A stretch of 64,000 nt of DNA from Chaetoderma sp. LZ-2023a (GCA_034401795.1 CM067373.1:87877448-87941447), one strand, 5' to 3'. Positions 1 to 11,472 are shown, numbered from the stretch's first letter. A program made the numbers and translations. Notes: a model not told the origin generated them from the sequence alone.

Positions 1-149
1 GCCATTTGTGAGTATATTTTTATGATATTACATGTTAATTATGTATGTATATCAGTTAATTTTTCCTGTCTGAAAGTATCAGTCACAGCAATGTGAACAA
101 ATAATATTGTTATCCCCACAGTTAAAAAGATGTTATGGATATTGTAATC

Positions 150-480
150 TCCTCCGCCTGTCTGTCCATCCATCACGCTATCCTCCCAAATCATTTGGTG
201 GAATTCAACAAAATTTGGTATGTGGGTTACCTATATATAGTTGCGCTCTGCGACGCAGCATCTATCTTTGGCGCTATGTCATGGGGGCGTGTGTGTCAAG
301 GGAGCAGGGTCAAAAGGTCAAATATCCTAAAAACTGTCAGTCACTCAACTACCTCCTAAATCGTTGGCTGGAATTCAACCGATGTGTTAAATGTGAGTTA
401 CTGATATGATTACGGACTGGGAGATGACTTATATTTAACTCTGCCCCCTAGAGTCAGGTCAAAAGGACAAAGCCGGGAAA
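150..480. repeat. Diverged two-unit repeat of ~170 bp
   Basis: Two diverged copies of one unit lie head to tail. The block beginning CTCCCAAATC at 183 (TGGAATTCAAC, then TGTGGGTTACC) recurs from 353 with the same order of short blocks (TGGAATTCAAC, then TGTGAGTTACT). Each copy is followed by a GGTCAAAAGG motif near 308 and 455. The pattern resembles dispersed repeats I associate with molluscan genomes, but that link is from memory. Several short open frames overlap it and look incidental. Confidence 0.5.
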
Positions 481-2520
481 TGTGGGCATTTGTGATGGGT
501 TACAAAACATAACATAAAGTAGACTTTGCAATATTTCTATTTTTTATTTTCAGATGACATTATGATTCACAGACCCAAATGGTAAAATCTGAGAACAGAA
601 CTTATTTTCAAGGTGCTTTATATTCTCTACCATAACACAGTGTACCAGCAGCGAACTAAGTGAAGATGGCAGGGTTATCTCCCTATTCTGTGGGTACCAT
701 GCTCAATCTGCAGGGTGACTGCCATAAACTCACCTAGTCTCGTAAAACCGATCTGAAAGTTTTATTGGAATTGGATATCAGGTTAAGAATTTACAGAGCC
801 TTGAAAATGCTACAAAATGACAATTGCTTCACATGTGGTGGACCCCCTTGCTGTTCTAGCATCCATATCTCCAAAAATATTGAGATTTGAGAGCTAAAAC
901 TTTGCAGATTATGAGAATCTGAATCGGTCATGCAGCAAGATTTCTGAAAATTGGTTGTCTTGACACGGAATGACCCTTTGGACTCCGGTGCATTAATAAG
1001 TAGAATTACCGCATATTGCAATTGGCAGTTCTGATTGAGTAGGTATACGGTAGATGTTGAACGGCTAAATTTAGTAACCGATTACTCGCTGGACTTGAGG
1101 AAAAAATGGACATTTGAAAACAAAGAAGTTAGCGAAATGCGTCATTAAAGATCGTAGCCAAGTAATCTGTTTGACTTTTAAAGTGTGTTGTTTATGATAG
1201 CAATTTTATTCCCGCCATAATACAGACTCACAACGTGTGCTATGCTGTCTTACTAGATGTTATTTAGGCCAATTTGACGCTTGAAAATACTAGAGACGAT
1301 GAATATTGAATACTATAAAATCTACCAGTCTGTTCCACACACTATGCTGGCCTGGTTCCTGGCAGCCCAATACACATTACTCAAAATATTGCACACAAAA
1401 TTACCGAAAGGCCTGCACAAGTTGTGTCAGTTATGCAAATGTTTTTTAAACGATTTAAGTCATAGCGCAGCAAACTTTAATTTGGCAATAATATATGTCT
1501 ATGACCGTTCAAAGATAGCCCCCCCCCAAAGCATAATCTTTTCGTCACATAGGAGGAAGAAAATTAGAGGGTGTGTCTTGAAACAACTAATCCGTGAACA
1601 GCTCGCCTCCACTTTGTAGAGAACTAATAAATATTCATTACCGCAAAATATTATAATGTCCAAAATGGATGCCAAAAACTAAATTTGGTTGTCACTTTCC
1701 CCAGGACATTTCTCTTTATTAATGTTAGGAAATCTTGCAAAATGATTGAATCTGGTTGCTAGCATCTCGTATGATAAGGGAGGCGATAATACTTTTGTAG
1801 ATAACTGACTGATTTGAGAAAGATTGAAACGGATAGAAGAACTGATATCATGAGAAGATTGCAATGTAACTAGTGCCCTATCAGAAACTAGTTCCATATC
1901 CGCCTGTATGCACTAATACGGTAATCGGTTATTTTCGCATTCACAATTTCCTTACTCTATGTAAATGAACAAAGCTGATTTATTTTATAAAACCTCCGGG
2001 TTATATCCACAGTAACCTACTACCGGGACATTCGCAGACCGCATTTTAAGCAATATTCCCCACTATTTTAATACAGTTCATTGATAGTAATCATACTTTA
2101 CTGCTTCGATCATAATCAATAAACCAGGTTCACAATAATACTTTGCATAGTAGTAATAGACACAGTCCTCCTGGAGTCCATAGAACCTTTACACATTTGT
2201 ATATGTACACTTTGCCAAGGACGATGCATCTGGTGTACATCTAAGCTCTGCAAAATGTATCGAGATACACCCCTAAAGGCTACTATACAAATACATGACA
2301 AATAGGCAGAATATGGTGTGACAGTAAAATTTCCGCGATATTTCGATTTTTTCAAAATCATATCGTAAAAATCGTGGCTGAAATTTTTTTCGTGATTTTC
2401 GATATGGGACAATCGTGCAAGCCTACACGAACCACTGGAAGGATCGAGTTGATTTTAATGTATGTATTAAGCTAGTCATACAGAGGTTAAGATGATACAA
2501 AAATCAACACTGTCATAGCA
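481..2520. other. No gene recognised (possible intron)
   Basis: AT-rich sequence without a recognisable protein, RNA gene or strong repeat. Short open frames at 1281-1619 (+), 1679-1897 (-) and 2116-2412 (-) show no domain-like composition. If the WDR43-like exon at 8862-9044 belongs to an intact gene, this stretch lies in or beyond its first introns. I looked for a second WD40 exon on the minus strand here and did not find one by eye. Confidence 0.4.
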
Positions 2521-2830
2521 ATTGGGTGATTCCATGAAACAGAGGACATTTATAGTAAAAATTCAAAATGCCGTACAAGCTTTACTAATGGGTTATTTCC
2601 CTGCTTAAACTAATCAATTTACCGGATATATCAGAATTTTTGGTCTAAAGTTTGACAAACATGTATATTTTGGGGTGAATGTATTGGTGTCCAAACTTTG
2701 CTGTTTTTTGGGGGGTAATTAGCTTTTTCAGCATTTTTAGATATTTTAGAATAAATTACATTTTTAATCATAAAATGTTATCGAGTCATTTTTTTTTTAA
2801 ATCCAGGTTGTTGAATATCAGTTTAAGCAG

Positions 2831-3044
2831 ATGTCCCGTACGACATATTTACATCTAAAAGTTTTCCCTCTGTGTTAGCTACAAAGCACAAAAAGATCCC
2901 TTTTAGTATTTTCTAACTTCAAGCTCCAACCAACACAGAGCTATGATGTACAATGGCAATTTTATATTATATACCTAAAAATGAGATATCAATGTCTGTC
3001 CCGTACGACATAATTATGTCGGTCGGGACATGTCCTGTACAACA
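2831..3044. repeat. Left cluster of GTCCCGTACGACAT subterminal motifs
   Basis: The motif occurs at 2831-2846 and 2998-3011. Diverged inverted and direct forms follow at 3015-3044 (ATGTCGGTCGGGACAT, then GTCCTGTACAACAT). The core CGTACG is self-complementary. Counterparts lie near the other end of the element at 6384-6418, 6779-6813, 6985-6998 and 7145-7160. Reiterated subterminal motifs of this kind are usual transposase-binding sites in cut-and-paste elements; binding here is inferred. Confidence 0.7.
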
Positions 3045-3461
3045 TAATTTTAAATTGCCCCCATATTTTAGTATATAAGGTCTAATAATAGTCTAATCAT
3101 TATGAATGTGTGTTATTTGTGTTATTATTGCAGCCGTTTCTTATTATTTGTAATAATTTCAATAGAAAATACATTTTTTAAATGTTTACATTGCATCCAC
3201 GGTAACAACCAATCAGATCAGGTTTCTGAAATTGTGTACATGAATGAACAACCAATCAGACGACTTGTACTTTTTTGATTTTTGGAGAAGTTAAACACAT
3301 GCTTTTGCTGGATCATTGGAAACCCCATACAAAAGACCACAAACCCGTGGCAAAGTGACAAATAGACTTGTTTGTAAATTACCTTATTCTCCTAGATAAA
3401 AACATGCAGTTGTCGCAGGTGTTGCTCAAAGGGTTGGTTTGCAACTTGAAAGCAAGATGAA

Positions 3462-5163
3462 TGCTAATGTTAGCCATAGTCCACGCCATGGTTCATGCCT
3501 GTCGACTGAGACTATTCAATGTGTTCAGGACTTTTATATCAATCCAGATATATCTTACACTATGCCAGGCATGAAAGATTAAATAACTTTTTGGGTCGAT
3601 GGCAAGAAAGTTAAAGAATGGAAATATTACCTGACACTATTCCTTCGAGAAGCTTATGCCATATATAGTCAATTACACCCAGATAATAAAATTGGTTTCT
3701 CAAAGTTTTGTACCTTTGACCACGATATGTTCTCCTACATGAAACACCAGCTGAACAATGCAAATGTAAAGTTCATGAAAACTTTTTCCTCAAACTTAAC
3801 GGACTGCGTATTAAGTACGATTCAAGTAACTTTTGGGAATCTGTATTATGCGATACTGCCATGAATTCCAAATGTTGGCAGTCAAAATGTTTTGAATGTG
3901 CTGATGCAAAAAAGATGGTTGTAAGCTTAGATCAGGAACAGATGGTGAATTGGAGTGGGAAACCTGTGTGACTGAACATGAACATGGCAAAAAGCAAAAA
4001 CGGCTCAAATCTGTGTTGCTGAATTGAGTGAGCTTATAGAAGCAGACTTTGAGGAAATTGTTAGACATATCAACATTAAGAGAATTCAGGCTGAGGAGTT
4101 CCGAAATGATCAGGCAAATCCAACCAAAAGAGTTTTACAAGTGGACTTTGCAATGAATTACTCTTGTGAGTACTAAGAGGAAGTTCAGAGTGCTCTTTGG
4201 AATAGGAGCAGTGCCACTCTATTCACTGCTGCAGTAATGCACCTTGGTCTATGTAAGACATACCTTGTATGCTCCGACATCAAAGATAAGACCAAGGACA
4301 CAGTGGCCATATTTATAGATCACCTGTATCAGAATTATATAATACCTGTTAATTGTAGTGCAACAGAGGAAGTTATATGGACAGATGGTCCCTCTTCCGA
4401 ATTCAAAAACAAGTTCATGATGAGGTTGTTACAGGTTCTAAGTGATAAATACAAGCGCAAGTTCTCATGGAAATACTTTGCCACAAGCCATGGTAAAGGT
4501 GTGGTGGACGGGCCAAATCAATAGTTCGAGCAGAGGTGATGAGTAAAAAGTTGGAAAGACCAGTAGTGCAGTCATCAGATTTTGCCAGGATTGCATCCAA
4601 CCTTATGGATGAAACAAAAGTTATGCATATTTCCAATGAAGAGATTGAGAAATGCATTGGAAACTTAGTATCATGTCACATCCATTGTCGGCATTCAGAA
4701 GATGCACATAGCCTGTTGTCTGCCAAGTGGTGCCATTAATTTATATGAAAATGCACAGATAGAACAGCCTACACTTTCCATCCAAGATCATATAAAATCA
4801 CTGACTCCAGCCAATGAACTACCAGTACTTCAGACTCAACAACTTGAATTAGGAATTGGTGTGTGGTTGATTATCTTCTTCTTTTCATTCGCTAATCGTA
4901 CCGCCAGTCCTGTAAGTGACTATCGACATGATTATAAGCAGTTGATTATGAGGGCGAGCATTTTCCTGGTGAGGTGATTGACATCAAATTTGGTGAATAT
5001 GAAGTAAACGTCATGTACAGAGCAGGAAAATACTTTCAGTGGCCAGCTCAAACTGACAAACTCTACCAACAGAGCTGAGTAGTAAAGAAATTAGCAGGTC
5101 CCCCAGCCATGGTTACGAGAATGGGACCAAGGATTTTGTCGGAGATTCCAGACTTTGATTAGC
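3462..5163 (+). pseudogene. Broken DDE-like transposase
   Basis: Fragments in several frames read in order as one protein. An N-terminal part (3462-3790) includes VKEWKYYLTLFL and IGFSKFCTF. A Cys-rich segment near 3835-3930 includes CDTAMNSKC and CFECADAKKM. A segment at 4020-4200 includes VDFAMNYSC. The longest clean piece, 4237-4524, carries WTDGPSSEFKNKF and YFATSHGKG. The C-terminal region (4980-5160) includes YRAGKYFQWPA. The Asp residues in VDFAMNYSC and TDGPSSEF are plausible first and second catalytic acids. Stops and frameshifts at about 3580, 3970, 4175 and 4522 make it non-functional. A superfamily cannot be named from this alone. Confidence 0.65.
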
Positions 5164-5319
5164 CATTGGTCATGTTTGTCAACACAAAACCATGTAGATC
5201 ACACACTACAATCTTTTAGCATTCAACATAATGTTCATTTTCAAGACTAAGTTCCGAACCAGACATCACATGCAGCAGACCTAAGCTTACTACCATCTTA
5301 ATTCCACTGTTCAGCCGGT

Positions 5320-5640
5320 GTTTCATGTTGTAGTAGAATAAACTAGTCTCAGTGCGAAGGCAGGCTCAGACTAGTTATTCCTGTGTCAAATTTCCAAAAT
5401 ATTCTCTTTGCCATGCAACAGAAATTTTTCAAACAAATTTCCTCAAAAATAGTTCAATTTTCTCATAGAAAATGTCCATTTGACGAGCAAGAAGACTATC
5501 TGTGAGAATAAATTTACCAGTGGAATGCCTGGTTCAGTGTTCGAGCCAGTCATTTCAGTGGTAAATTCTCAGAAATAGCCTACTTGGTCTACAAACACGA
5601 CAAATGGACATTTCTCAAGACCACTGCAGAAGCCATTTTT
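5320..5640. repeat. Foldback repeat copy 1 (core 5467-5615)
   Basis: An inverted repeat pairs AGAAAATGTCCATTTG (5467) with CAAATGGACATTTCT (5601). A shorter inner pair is AAATTTACCAGTGG with a mirrored CAGTGGTAAATT, flanking a GCCAGTCATTTCAGTGG segment. Related foldback sequences occur at 55320-55445 and 57088-57170, so this is a small dispersed family. It sits inside the transposon, 3' of the transposase. Confidence 0.55.
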
Positions 5641-6376
5641 GACTGTCTTGAACATTAATAAAGCTTTAAGAAAGGTGAAAGTTGATAAATGTATAGTCAT
5701 ACTAGTTATCGATTTTAGTTTAAAGTGGAATACAAGTATAATCCATGTTCAAATATATATCCTTTGTTACACCCCCCCCCACCCCATAAATTAATCCGTC
5801 CATCTAGGTCGACATCTATCCGTGATCATCCATCTGGAGTTTCAATTCTGTTTCATAACTCAAGTTCTACTATGCACAGTTATCATGAACAAACTCAATT
5901 GGTTACAGGGTGGCCCTTGGTATCCAGAAGAACCCTATTAATTTTGGTGGTCAAATGTCAAGGTCATAATGATCCAATTAATGGAATTGTGTTGCGCCTC
6001 CGGATGATAACTCATGTTTTTGCTGGTTTGACAGTTAAAGGGTTAACCAGAACAAAATAACCATTCTGATGTCAAATTTCTTGCTTTCAATGAAACTATT
6101 GAAGATTGAGTTTAGTCACATTTTGGAAAAAAGACACCAACTACTCTCGACAACATTATTTTCGAAATGTACATCAGTCTGTCTTCTTCTAGGTCAGTTT
6201 AAAGTAGACTTTTGACATCAGAGTGTTAAGGTCTTATTAATGACATTAATATTTGTTCTGTATGAACTTACATTTCTTTGGGTACCTGGTATGTTCATGG
6301 CTGGTTACAATAATCAATACTAAAAGAACAAGTTAATTTTTAAATCATAACTCCTAATATAGAAAGTGCTCAATTC

Positions 6377-6821
6377 AGAAAATATGTCGTACGGAACAAG
6401 CCGTATGTCGTACGGGACGCGTCTAAATATCTGACTGCAAATGCCCTCACATACAATACAAGCAATATACAAATGAGGAAAGCTTTCAAAAACCATTTCA
6501 CAAGTTGCATGTACCATGTTTGTATGTGATTGACATGAAATCCTTTAAACTCTGTAACTTGTGGGGGTTAAAGGCTTAATCATAATAACGGCTTAATTAC
6601 ATGTAGCCGTTATTATGATTAAGCCTTTAACCCCCACAAGTTACAGAGTTTAAAGGATTTCATGTCAATCACATACAAACATGGTACATGCAACTTGTGA
6701 AATGGTTTTTGAAAGCTTTCCTCATTTGTATATTGCTTGTATTGTATGTGAGGGCATTTGCAGTCAGATATTTAGACGCGTCCCATACGACATATGCTTG
6801 TTCCGTATGACATATTTTCTC
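6377..6821. repeat. Near-perfect 445-bp palindrome
   Basis: Arms 6377-6593 and 6605-6821 are reverse complements with only a few changes (one single-base indel and C-to-T type differences around the CGTACG motifs). An 11-base spacer at 6594-6604 separates them. Each arm carries two copies of the subterminal motif. Mirror open frames (6320-6517 minus, 6681-6863 plus) with nearly the same translation are a by-product of the symmetry and not genes. Confidence 0.9.
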
Positions 6822-7198
6822 AACTGTCTTAAATTTAGTGCTATTTTTATAAAGGAATTATGATTTTAAAATGAGTTTAGTTTTGGTATATTTCTATTAT
6901 TAGATTAATCATTAGAAGGAATACCCTAAACATTTCAGAGTTTTTGAGTGAAACATGTGTTTAAAAAAGTCATGTCTTTTTGCTGTCCCGTACGACATAA
7001 TACAATTTTCAGGATTATTTCTACAAAGATAGTTATTCATCTAATATTCCTATTGTTATATGATAGGCTATAGTCAAACTTTATAATGAGTGTTTTGGGA
7101 TACTAATATGTAGTTTGCTATCCAGGATAGAAAAACCTTTCTTGATGTCCTGTACGACATATATGGAATCGCCCAATAGTTTGCAGAGTTTGTACACC

Positions 7199-7580
7199 TT
7201 TTTGTGTCTGAAATTCCATGACTTTACATGACCAAACTAACAAATTCCATGACCTCTAAGACTATCATCAAGGAAATTTGTGTTTATGACGTAGCTCCAT
7301 AAATTACAATATGGTTTTATTCTGCAAAATGTTTGAATATTGCGTCTTGTAACAACCAATCCAAAGCCTCGTTTGATAAGCTGTTGCCATAATTGTATTG
7401 TACATCGAGGTGACAGCGCAAATTTATGCTACCAGATTTCTTTTATTTTGCATGATTACCATTTTCCATGACTTTTCCATGACCTATGATAAAAAATGCT
7501 GATTTTCCATGACTTTCCAGGCCTGGAATTTTAATTTTCAAATTCCATGACTTTCCAGCATTTCCATGACCAGTACAAAT
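7199..7580. repeat. Short element rich in TTCCATGACTT motifs
   Basis: Both ends carry reiterated TTCCATGACTTT or TTCCATGACC blocks (7213, 7244, 7467, 7480, 7507, 7545, 7561) around a unique centre. The block GGCCTGGAATTTTAATTTTC near 7521 sits next to CCATGACTTTCCA. This is consistent with a non-autonomous DNA element. Exact ends and target duplication are not resolved. Confidence 0.45.
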
Positions 7581-8332
7581 CCTGAGTTTGGTGATAAATC
7601 TAGCTGCACATAATTGCACATTTTCTAGTTTATCCTGAAGTGTTATCTGATGAGGGTCCCAAACTGTAGGGATGAGTACTATGTTACTGTGGGCACTACG
7701 GTACTGTGGTAACTATGTTTGATAGGGTGATATAGGAAAAATACATAATGCTTGAACACAATTTAACTATGCATGAAAAATACAACAATTATTTATGACT
7801 ACCAATGTCTTTTTTTATAAATTAGATCAGGTTATTCTATACAATATATATCTGTCCTCGCAGTACGGTTTTTCAGACTTCAAGATGGCCGCCATCCTTC
7901 AATTCTGTTGATGTTTAGAGGGGCCTAGCTTTAAAGCTATATTTAACCAATAACACTAGAGATTCTGAGCTAAAAAATAACTACGTCGCAGCTGAGATGT
8001 TGAATTTCATAATTACTGCAACCTAATTTTTAAGTTGAGAAAATTTCGGATTTTTTATTTGATTTCAACACCCGCTACCAAGGTACCGTAGATCCCACGG
8101 TCACGCTAATATATGTCAAATTTTGACATACCACAGTGACTTAAACATAATATTGTAGCACAACAGTTAATGCCTTCAGATTAGGAAGCACATGTATAAA
8201 AAGGCAATTCTTCACACTATTAATTGTGATACTGTTTATACTCCAGTGATGCTATCTTCTTGAGCAATTGATGTGAACTTAAATTGTATTACGTACCACG
8301 GTGAAGGTAGCGTAGTACCCCATCGTAACACT
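7581..8332. other. No gene recognised
   Basis: AT-rich sequence with short reiterations of a TACGGTACTGTGG / GTACCGTAG kind between 7690 and 8310. No coding signature, RNA gene or clear element end was found. Probably first-intron sequence of the WDR43-like gene. Confidence 0.35.
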
Positions 8333-8669
8333 GGCCTTTGAATTTCCGTCCATCCATATCAGTACCGCATATCCCCCTCCTACATGTATATATACCTACT
8401 ATATATAATATACACAAGGTGTGAAACCAATGGTGACACCCGGGTTGGATAGGCGACGCTTAAATTCATATTATTAATTGCATCGCTTAATTATCGATCA
8501 TCGATGCCTACATGTAGAGGAATGATTGCTCTCACCGGAAACACATAACACTTTAGGTTTATTAAAGTCTATCATATACAACAATGGTGTATATTATATA
8601 TAGTAGGTATATATACATGTAGTAGGGGGATATGCGGTACTGATATGGATGGACAGAAATTCAATGGCC
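8333..8669. mobile_element. MITE-like element with ~83-bp inverted terminal repeats
   Basis: The arm 8333-8415, containing GAATTTCCGTCCATCCATAT, is the near-exact reverse complement of 8587-8669, with roughly three differences. About 170 bases of non-coding sequence lie between the arms. Length, symmetry and lack of coding capacity fit a miniature inverted-repeat element. It lies about 190 bp downstream of the exon 1 splice donor at 8861, inside the presumed first intron. Confidence 0.7.
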
Positions 8670-8861
8670 TGTGAGTGTGATCCTACTTAATTAATAGCTC
8701 CATTGAATATTAAACATTGTGATTCATTAAGAATGAGTCAATCCAATTTAGTACGCTTTTGGGACATTTAAATAAATACGAGATTTGTTAACTTCACTTA
8801 TAAGATCAGCTTAATTTCATATTAAGGGACCATGTTACCAATTTTCGTTCACTAAACGTAC

Positions 8862-9044
8862 TGAATGCCCGTGCCGTGGATTCCATTTTAAACAACTGCA
8901 AGTGGCTGACAAGTGGGAGCTTGGTGTGTACTCTTGTCGTAAAGTTCCAGTGCTTATTTCCCATATCTTTACTATTCCATCCGGAGTAGCAGTAGCTAAA
9001 TATTCACCGCCAGAAGTAAAAGATATTGGTGTTAAAAGTGACAT
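8862..9044 (-). CDS. WDR43: First coding exon of a WDR43/UTP5-like WD40 nucleolar protein
   Basis: A 61-codon exon starts at the ATG at 9044. It encodes MSLLTPISFTSGGEYLATAT, then PDGIVKIWEISTGTLRQEY and HLSATCSCLKW, a complete first WD40 strand set (DGIVKIWE). The segment matches my recollection of human WDR43 exon 1 in pattern (DGHLRVWE, QEYVPSAHLSGTCTCLAW). WDR43/Utp5 belongs to the t-UTP subcomplex of the small-subunit processome and acts in nucleolar pre-rRNA transcription and processing. The reading frame meets a strong donor, GTACGT, at 8861-8856 exactly after 183 bases (phase 0). An upstream in-frame ATG at 9089 exists, but the WDR43-like start favours 9044. Later exons were not found in this window. 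It is the only host gene piece supported here. Confidence 0.75.
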
Positions 9045-9080
9045 CTCTGAAGAAAACAGGAACACATGGGATATGTCTTT

Positions 9081-9093
9081 TATGCGCATGCGT
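9081..9093 (-). promoter_or_regulatory. NRF1-like palindrome upstream of the WDR43-like exon
   Basis: TGCGCATGCG, close to the NRF1 consensus YGCGCAYGCGCR, lies about 40 bp upstream of the chosen ATG. NRF1 sites are common in promoters of animal ribosome-biogenesis genes, so the position fits a TATA-less promoter or 5' UTR. Function is inferred from position and motif only. Confidence 0.4.
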
Positions 9094-9539
9094 TAACCAT
9101 GAAATTTACCGGATGTAACCACTGACTTATATAAATAGATTGAGTGTCTTGCGAAGCGTAAGTTACCATTAATAATCAGAGATTACGACGAATTGATAGA
9201 ACTTATACAAACAATTGTACCCAGTACCAACAATCTTTGTTTCGTCGATCTGGGACATATAATCTTGTTATGGTTCTCTACGTCACCATCATCATCATCA
9301 TATTTTTTTACGCGGCATAAGCCATTGGTTTGTTATTGTCTCAGTGTTTTTATTATAGAATGGCTAGCCCTGTTCAATTCAAAGATTGTTCTTTGAAATA
9401 GATCTATCTAGTTTGTTCTTTGATGATTTGGCCATTGTCGCTTAATTAAGTCTCCTCGAAACCATCAGCATATCAGTGACATTAGATTTAAAACTTTAGC
9501 TCTGTTTTGGGAAACTGTTACCAGTCAGTAAGTCAGACA
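9094..9539. other. Upstream flank, no gene; short LINE-like remnant at 9449-9500
   Basis: Mostly unassigned AT-rich sequence. The stretch from 9449 (AAGTCTCCTCGAAACCATC, then a TCAGTGACATTAGATTTA block) resembles 19733-19775, which is part of a minus-strand LINE C-terminal frame. A tiny LINE scrap may lie here. Confidence 0.35.
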
Positions 9540-10625
9540 GTCCACGAGCAGCATGGTGATCAGTCACGCCAAAAGTACCATGGTGACGTGTCAGTTCAAC
9601 AACAGCATGGTGGCCCGTCAGTCCAGCAGCAGCATTGTAGCCATTCAGTCCAGCAGCAGTATGATGGTCAATCAATCAAATATGGTGACTAGTCAGTCCA
9701 GTATGATGACCAGTCAGTCCAGTGTCGCGATCAGTCAGTCCAGCAACAGCATGGTGAGCAGTCAGTCCAGCAACATCATGGTGACCAGTCAGTCCAACAA
9801 CATCAAGGTGACCTGTCAATCCAGTATGGTGACCAATCAGTCCAGTTTGGTGACCGGTCAGTCCAGTGTGGTAAGAAGTCAGTCCAGTATGTTAACCGGT
9901 CACTCCAGTATGATGACCAGCCATCCAGTCAGACAGTCCCACAGCAGCATGGTGACCAATCAGTTCAACAACAGCATGGTGACCAGTCAGTCCATCGGCA
10001 GCATTGTAACCATTCAGTCCAGCAGCAGTATTATGTTCAATCAATCAAATATGGAGACCAGTCAATCCAGTATGATGACCAGCCAGCCAGTCAGACAGTC
10101 GCACAGCAGCATGGTGACCAGTCAGTTCAACAACAGCATGGTGACCAGTCAGTCCATCAGAAGCATGGTAACCATTCAGTCCAGTATGGTGACCAATCCA
10201 ATAAAGTATGGGGACCAGTCAGTCCAGTATGGAGACCAGTCAGTCCAGCATGATGACCAGTCAGTCCAGCAACAACATGACGTTTTCAGTTAGACCAGCA
10301 GCTGCATGGAGACCAGTCTGTCCAGTATGGTGACCAGTCAGCCTAGCAGCAACGTGGTGACCTGTCAATCAAGTATGGTGACCAGTCAGTCCAGCAACAG
10401 CAGGTTGACCAGTCAGTGCAGCAACAGCATGGCGACCAGTCAATCCATCTGCAAGACAAGTGTACATATTCAGACCAGAAGTCAAATAATCAGTCAATGC
10501 AGAAGTATGGCGACCAAACAAACCAGAAGTGTGGTTATCAATCAAACCAGCAGGAGCATGGTATCTACTCAATCCGACAGCAACATGATAACCAGTCAGT
10601 CCAGTGAGTCCACCAGCATTGTGAT
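9540..10625 (+). repeat. Degenerate tandem repeat, units built on GACCAGTCAGTCCAG
   Basis: About forty to fifty imperfect units of 15-30 bp follow one another (for example GTGACCAGTCAGTCCAG plus TATG or CAACAGCATG). All three forward frames stay open for long stretches. One reads MVTSQSS-type repeats, another GDQSVQQQH-type repeats. The array ends where a LINE endonuclease frame begins and shares its frame with it. Confidence 0.85.
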
Positions 10626-11472
10626 CATGACCAGTCTTTTTAGAGCAAGGTCGAGTTACAAAAATCTCAAGATAGCATCTTTCAATTTCAAGAACTTAAA
10701 CGGTAACTTTATGTATACCCAGAAAGTGTGTGAGAGAGATCAACTAGACATTATAGCCCTCCAAGAACATTGGCTATATGACTGTGAAAAATCCTGGATG
10801 GAAAAACTACTTCCTGGTTTCCAGCATCATTCCAGATCTGTGGATGAAGGCAATCAATTACACCCCCCCCCCCATACAGGTACCACGTGGATACGGCGGA
10901 TCAAGTATAAGATGGAGTGATGAGCTAAATAGTATAATTGAAAGCCTACCTGATGGTTAAAATAGAACAGTCTGCATAACGGTAAACTCATCTCCTTCAA
11001 TCGCCATTATAGCAACATATGCCCCATGTAAAGGGTGTAGCAAATATAATGAGGAGTATATGGAAGTATTAACAGAATGGTAGGAACTACTGAACAAATA
11101 TAAAGACTCCAATGATGTCCTGATATGCGGTGATTTAAATGCATCATTGCATTCAGAATATTCAGATGCAAGAGACAAACTAGTAAAAGATTTCTGCACC
11201 AAGAACCAGTTAGAATTAGTTCCAATTTATCCAGTTGGAAAAGCCTTTGAATGTGCAAATGGCTCTTCCCAGATTGACTATATTATTGCATCAAACATAG
11301 GTCTCATAAAACAAGTTCAGCATGTATCAAAGGAATACGACAACTGCTCAGATCATATACCAATTACAGCTGTCATTACAGTTAAGGAAAGCAGGACAAG
11401 TAACAATGTGCTGAAGCCAGTACAAGAAAGAAAACTTCAGTGGGGAAAAGGTGATCTGATTCAACATAAATA
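9553..11472 (+). pseudogene. LINE N-terminal region: Ser/Gln-rich repeat plus AP-type endonuclease
   Basis: One frame runs from the ATG at 9553 to 10920 with a single TAG at 10291-10293. Its first ~365 codons are the repeat (MVTSQSS units). It then enters an endonuclease/exonuclease/phosphatase domain: LKIASFNFKNLNG (10667), DIIALQEHWL (10749). After frameshifts near 10900-11150 the domain continues with ICGDLNAS (11124), SQIDYIIAS (11268) and DHIPITAV (11351). These are the expected metal-binding and catalytic motifs of AP-like LINE endonucleases (GDxN, SDH). The endonuclease nicks target DNA for target-primed reverse transcription. Frameshifts and stops show decay. The repeat could be a genuine N-terminal domain or a coincidental upstream array. 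Confidence 0.7.

Larger units (their letters stand above)
2521..7177 (+). mobile_element. DNA transposon with 15-bp TIRs and reiterated subterminal palindromic motifs
   Basis: The ends match as inverted repeats: ATTGGGTGATTCCAT at 2521-2535 and the complement of ATTGGGCGATTCCAT at 7163-7177 (14 of 15 identical). Between them lie a degenerate transposase (3462-5163), clusters of a GTCCCGTACGACAT motif near both ends, and a 445-bp palindrome. I see no clear target-site duplication; the outer bases AT...AT are palindromic and do not settle it. The family is not assigned. The transposase resembles a cut-and-paste type I recall from cnidarian, arthropod and mollusc genomes as unnamed proteins. The copy is dead because its transposase frame is broken many times. 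Confidence 0.75.

Noticed and set aside
791..2412. Minus-strand ORFs as further WDR43 exons
   Set aside because: Their translations (791-1021, 1679-1897, 2116-2412) show no WD40 pattern.
6320..6863. Two near-identical 60-65 residue proteins on opposite strands
   Set aside because: They are mirror readings of the palindrome at 6377-6821.
9540..10625. CRISPR-like array because of short regular repeats
   Set aside because: Units are contiguous and degenerate, without unique spacers, in a eukaryotic context.
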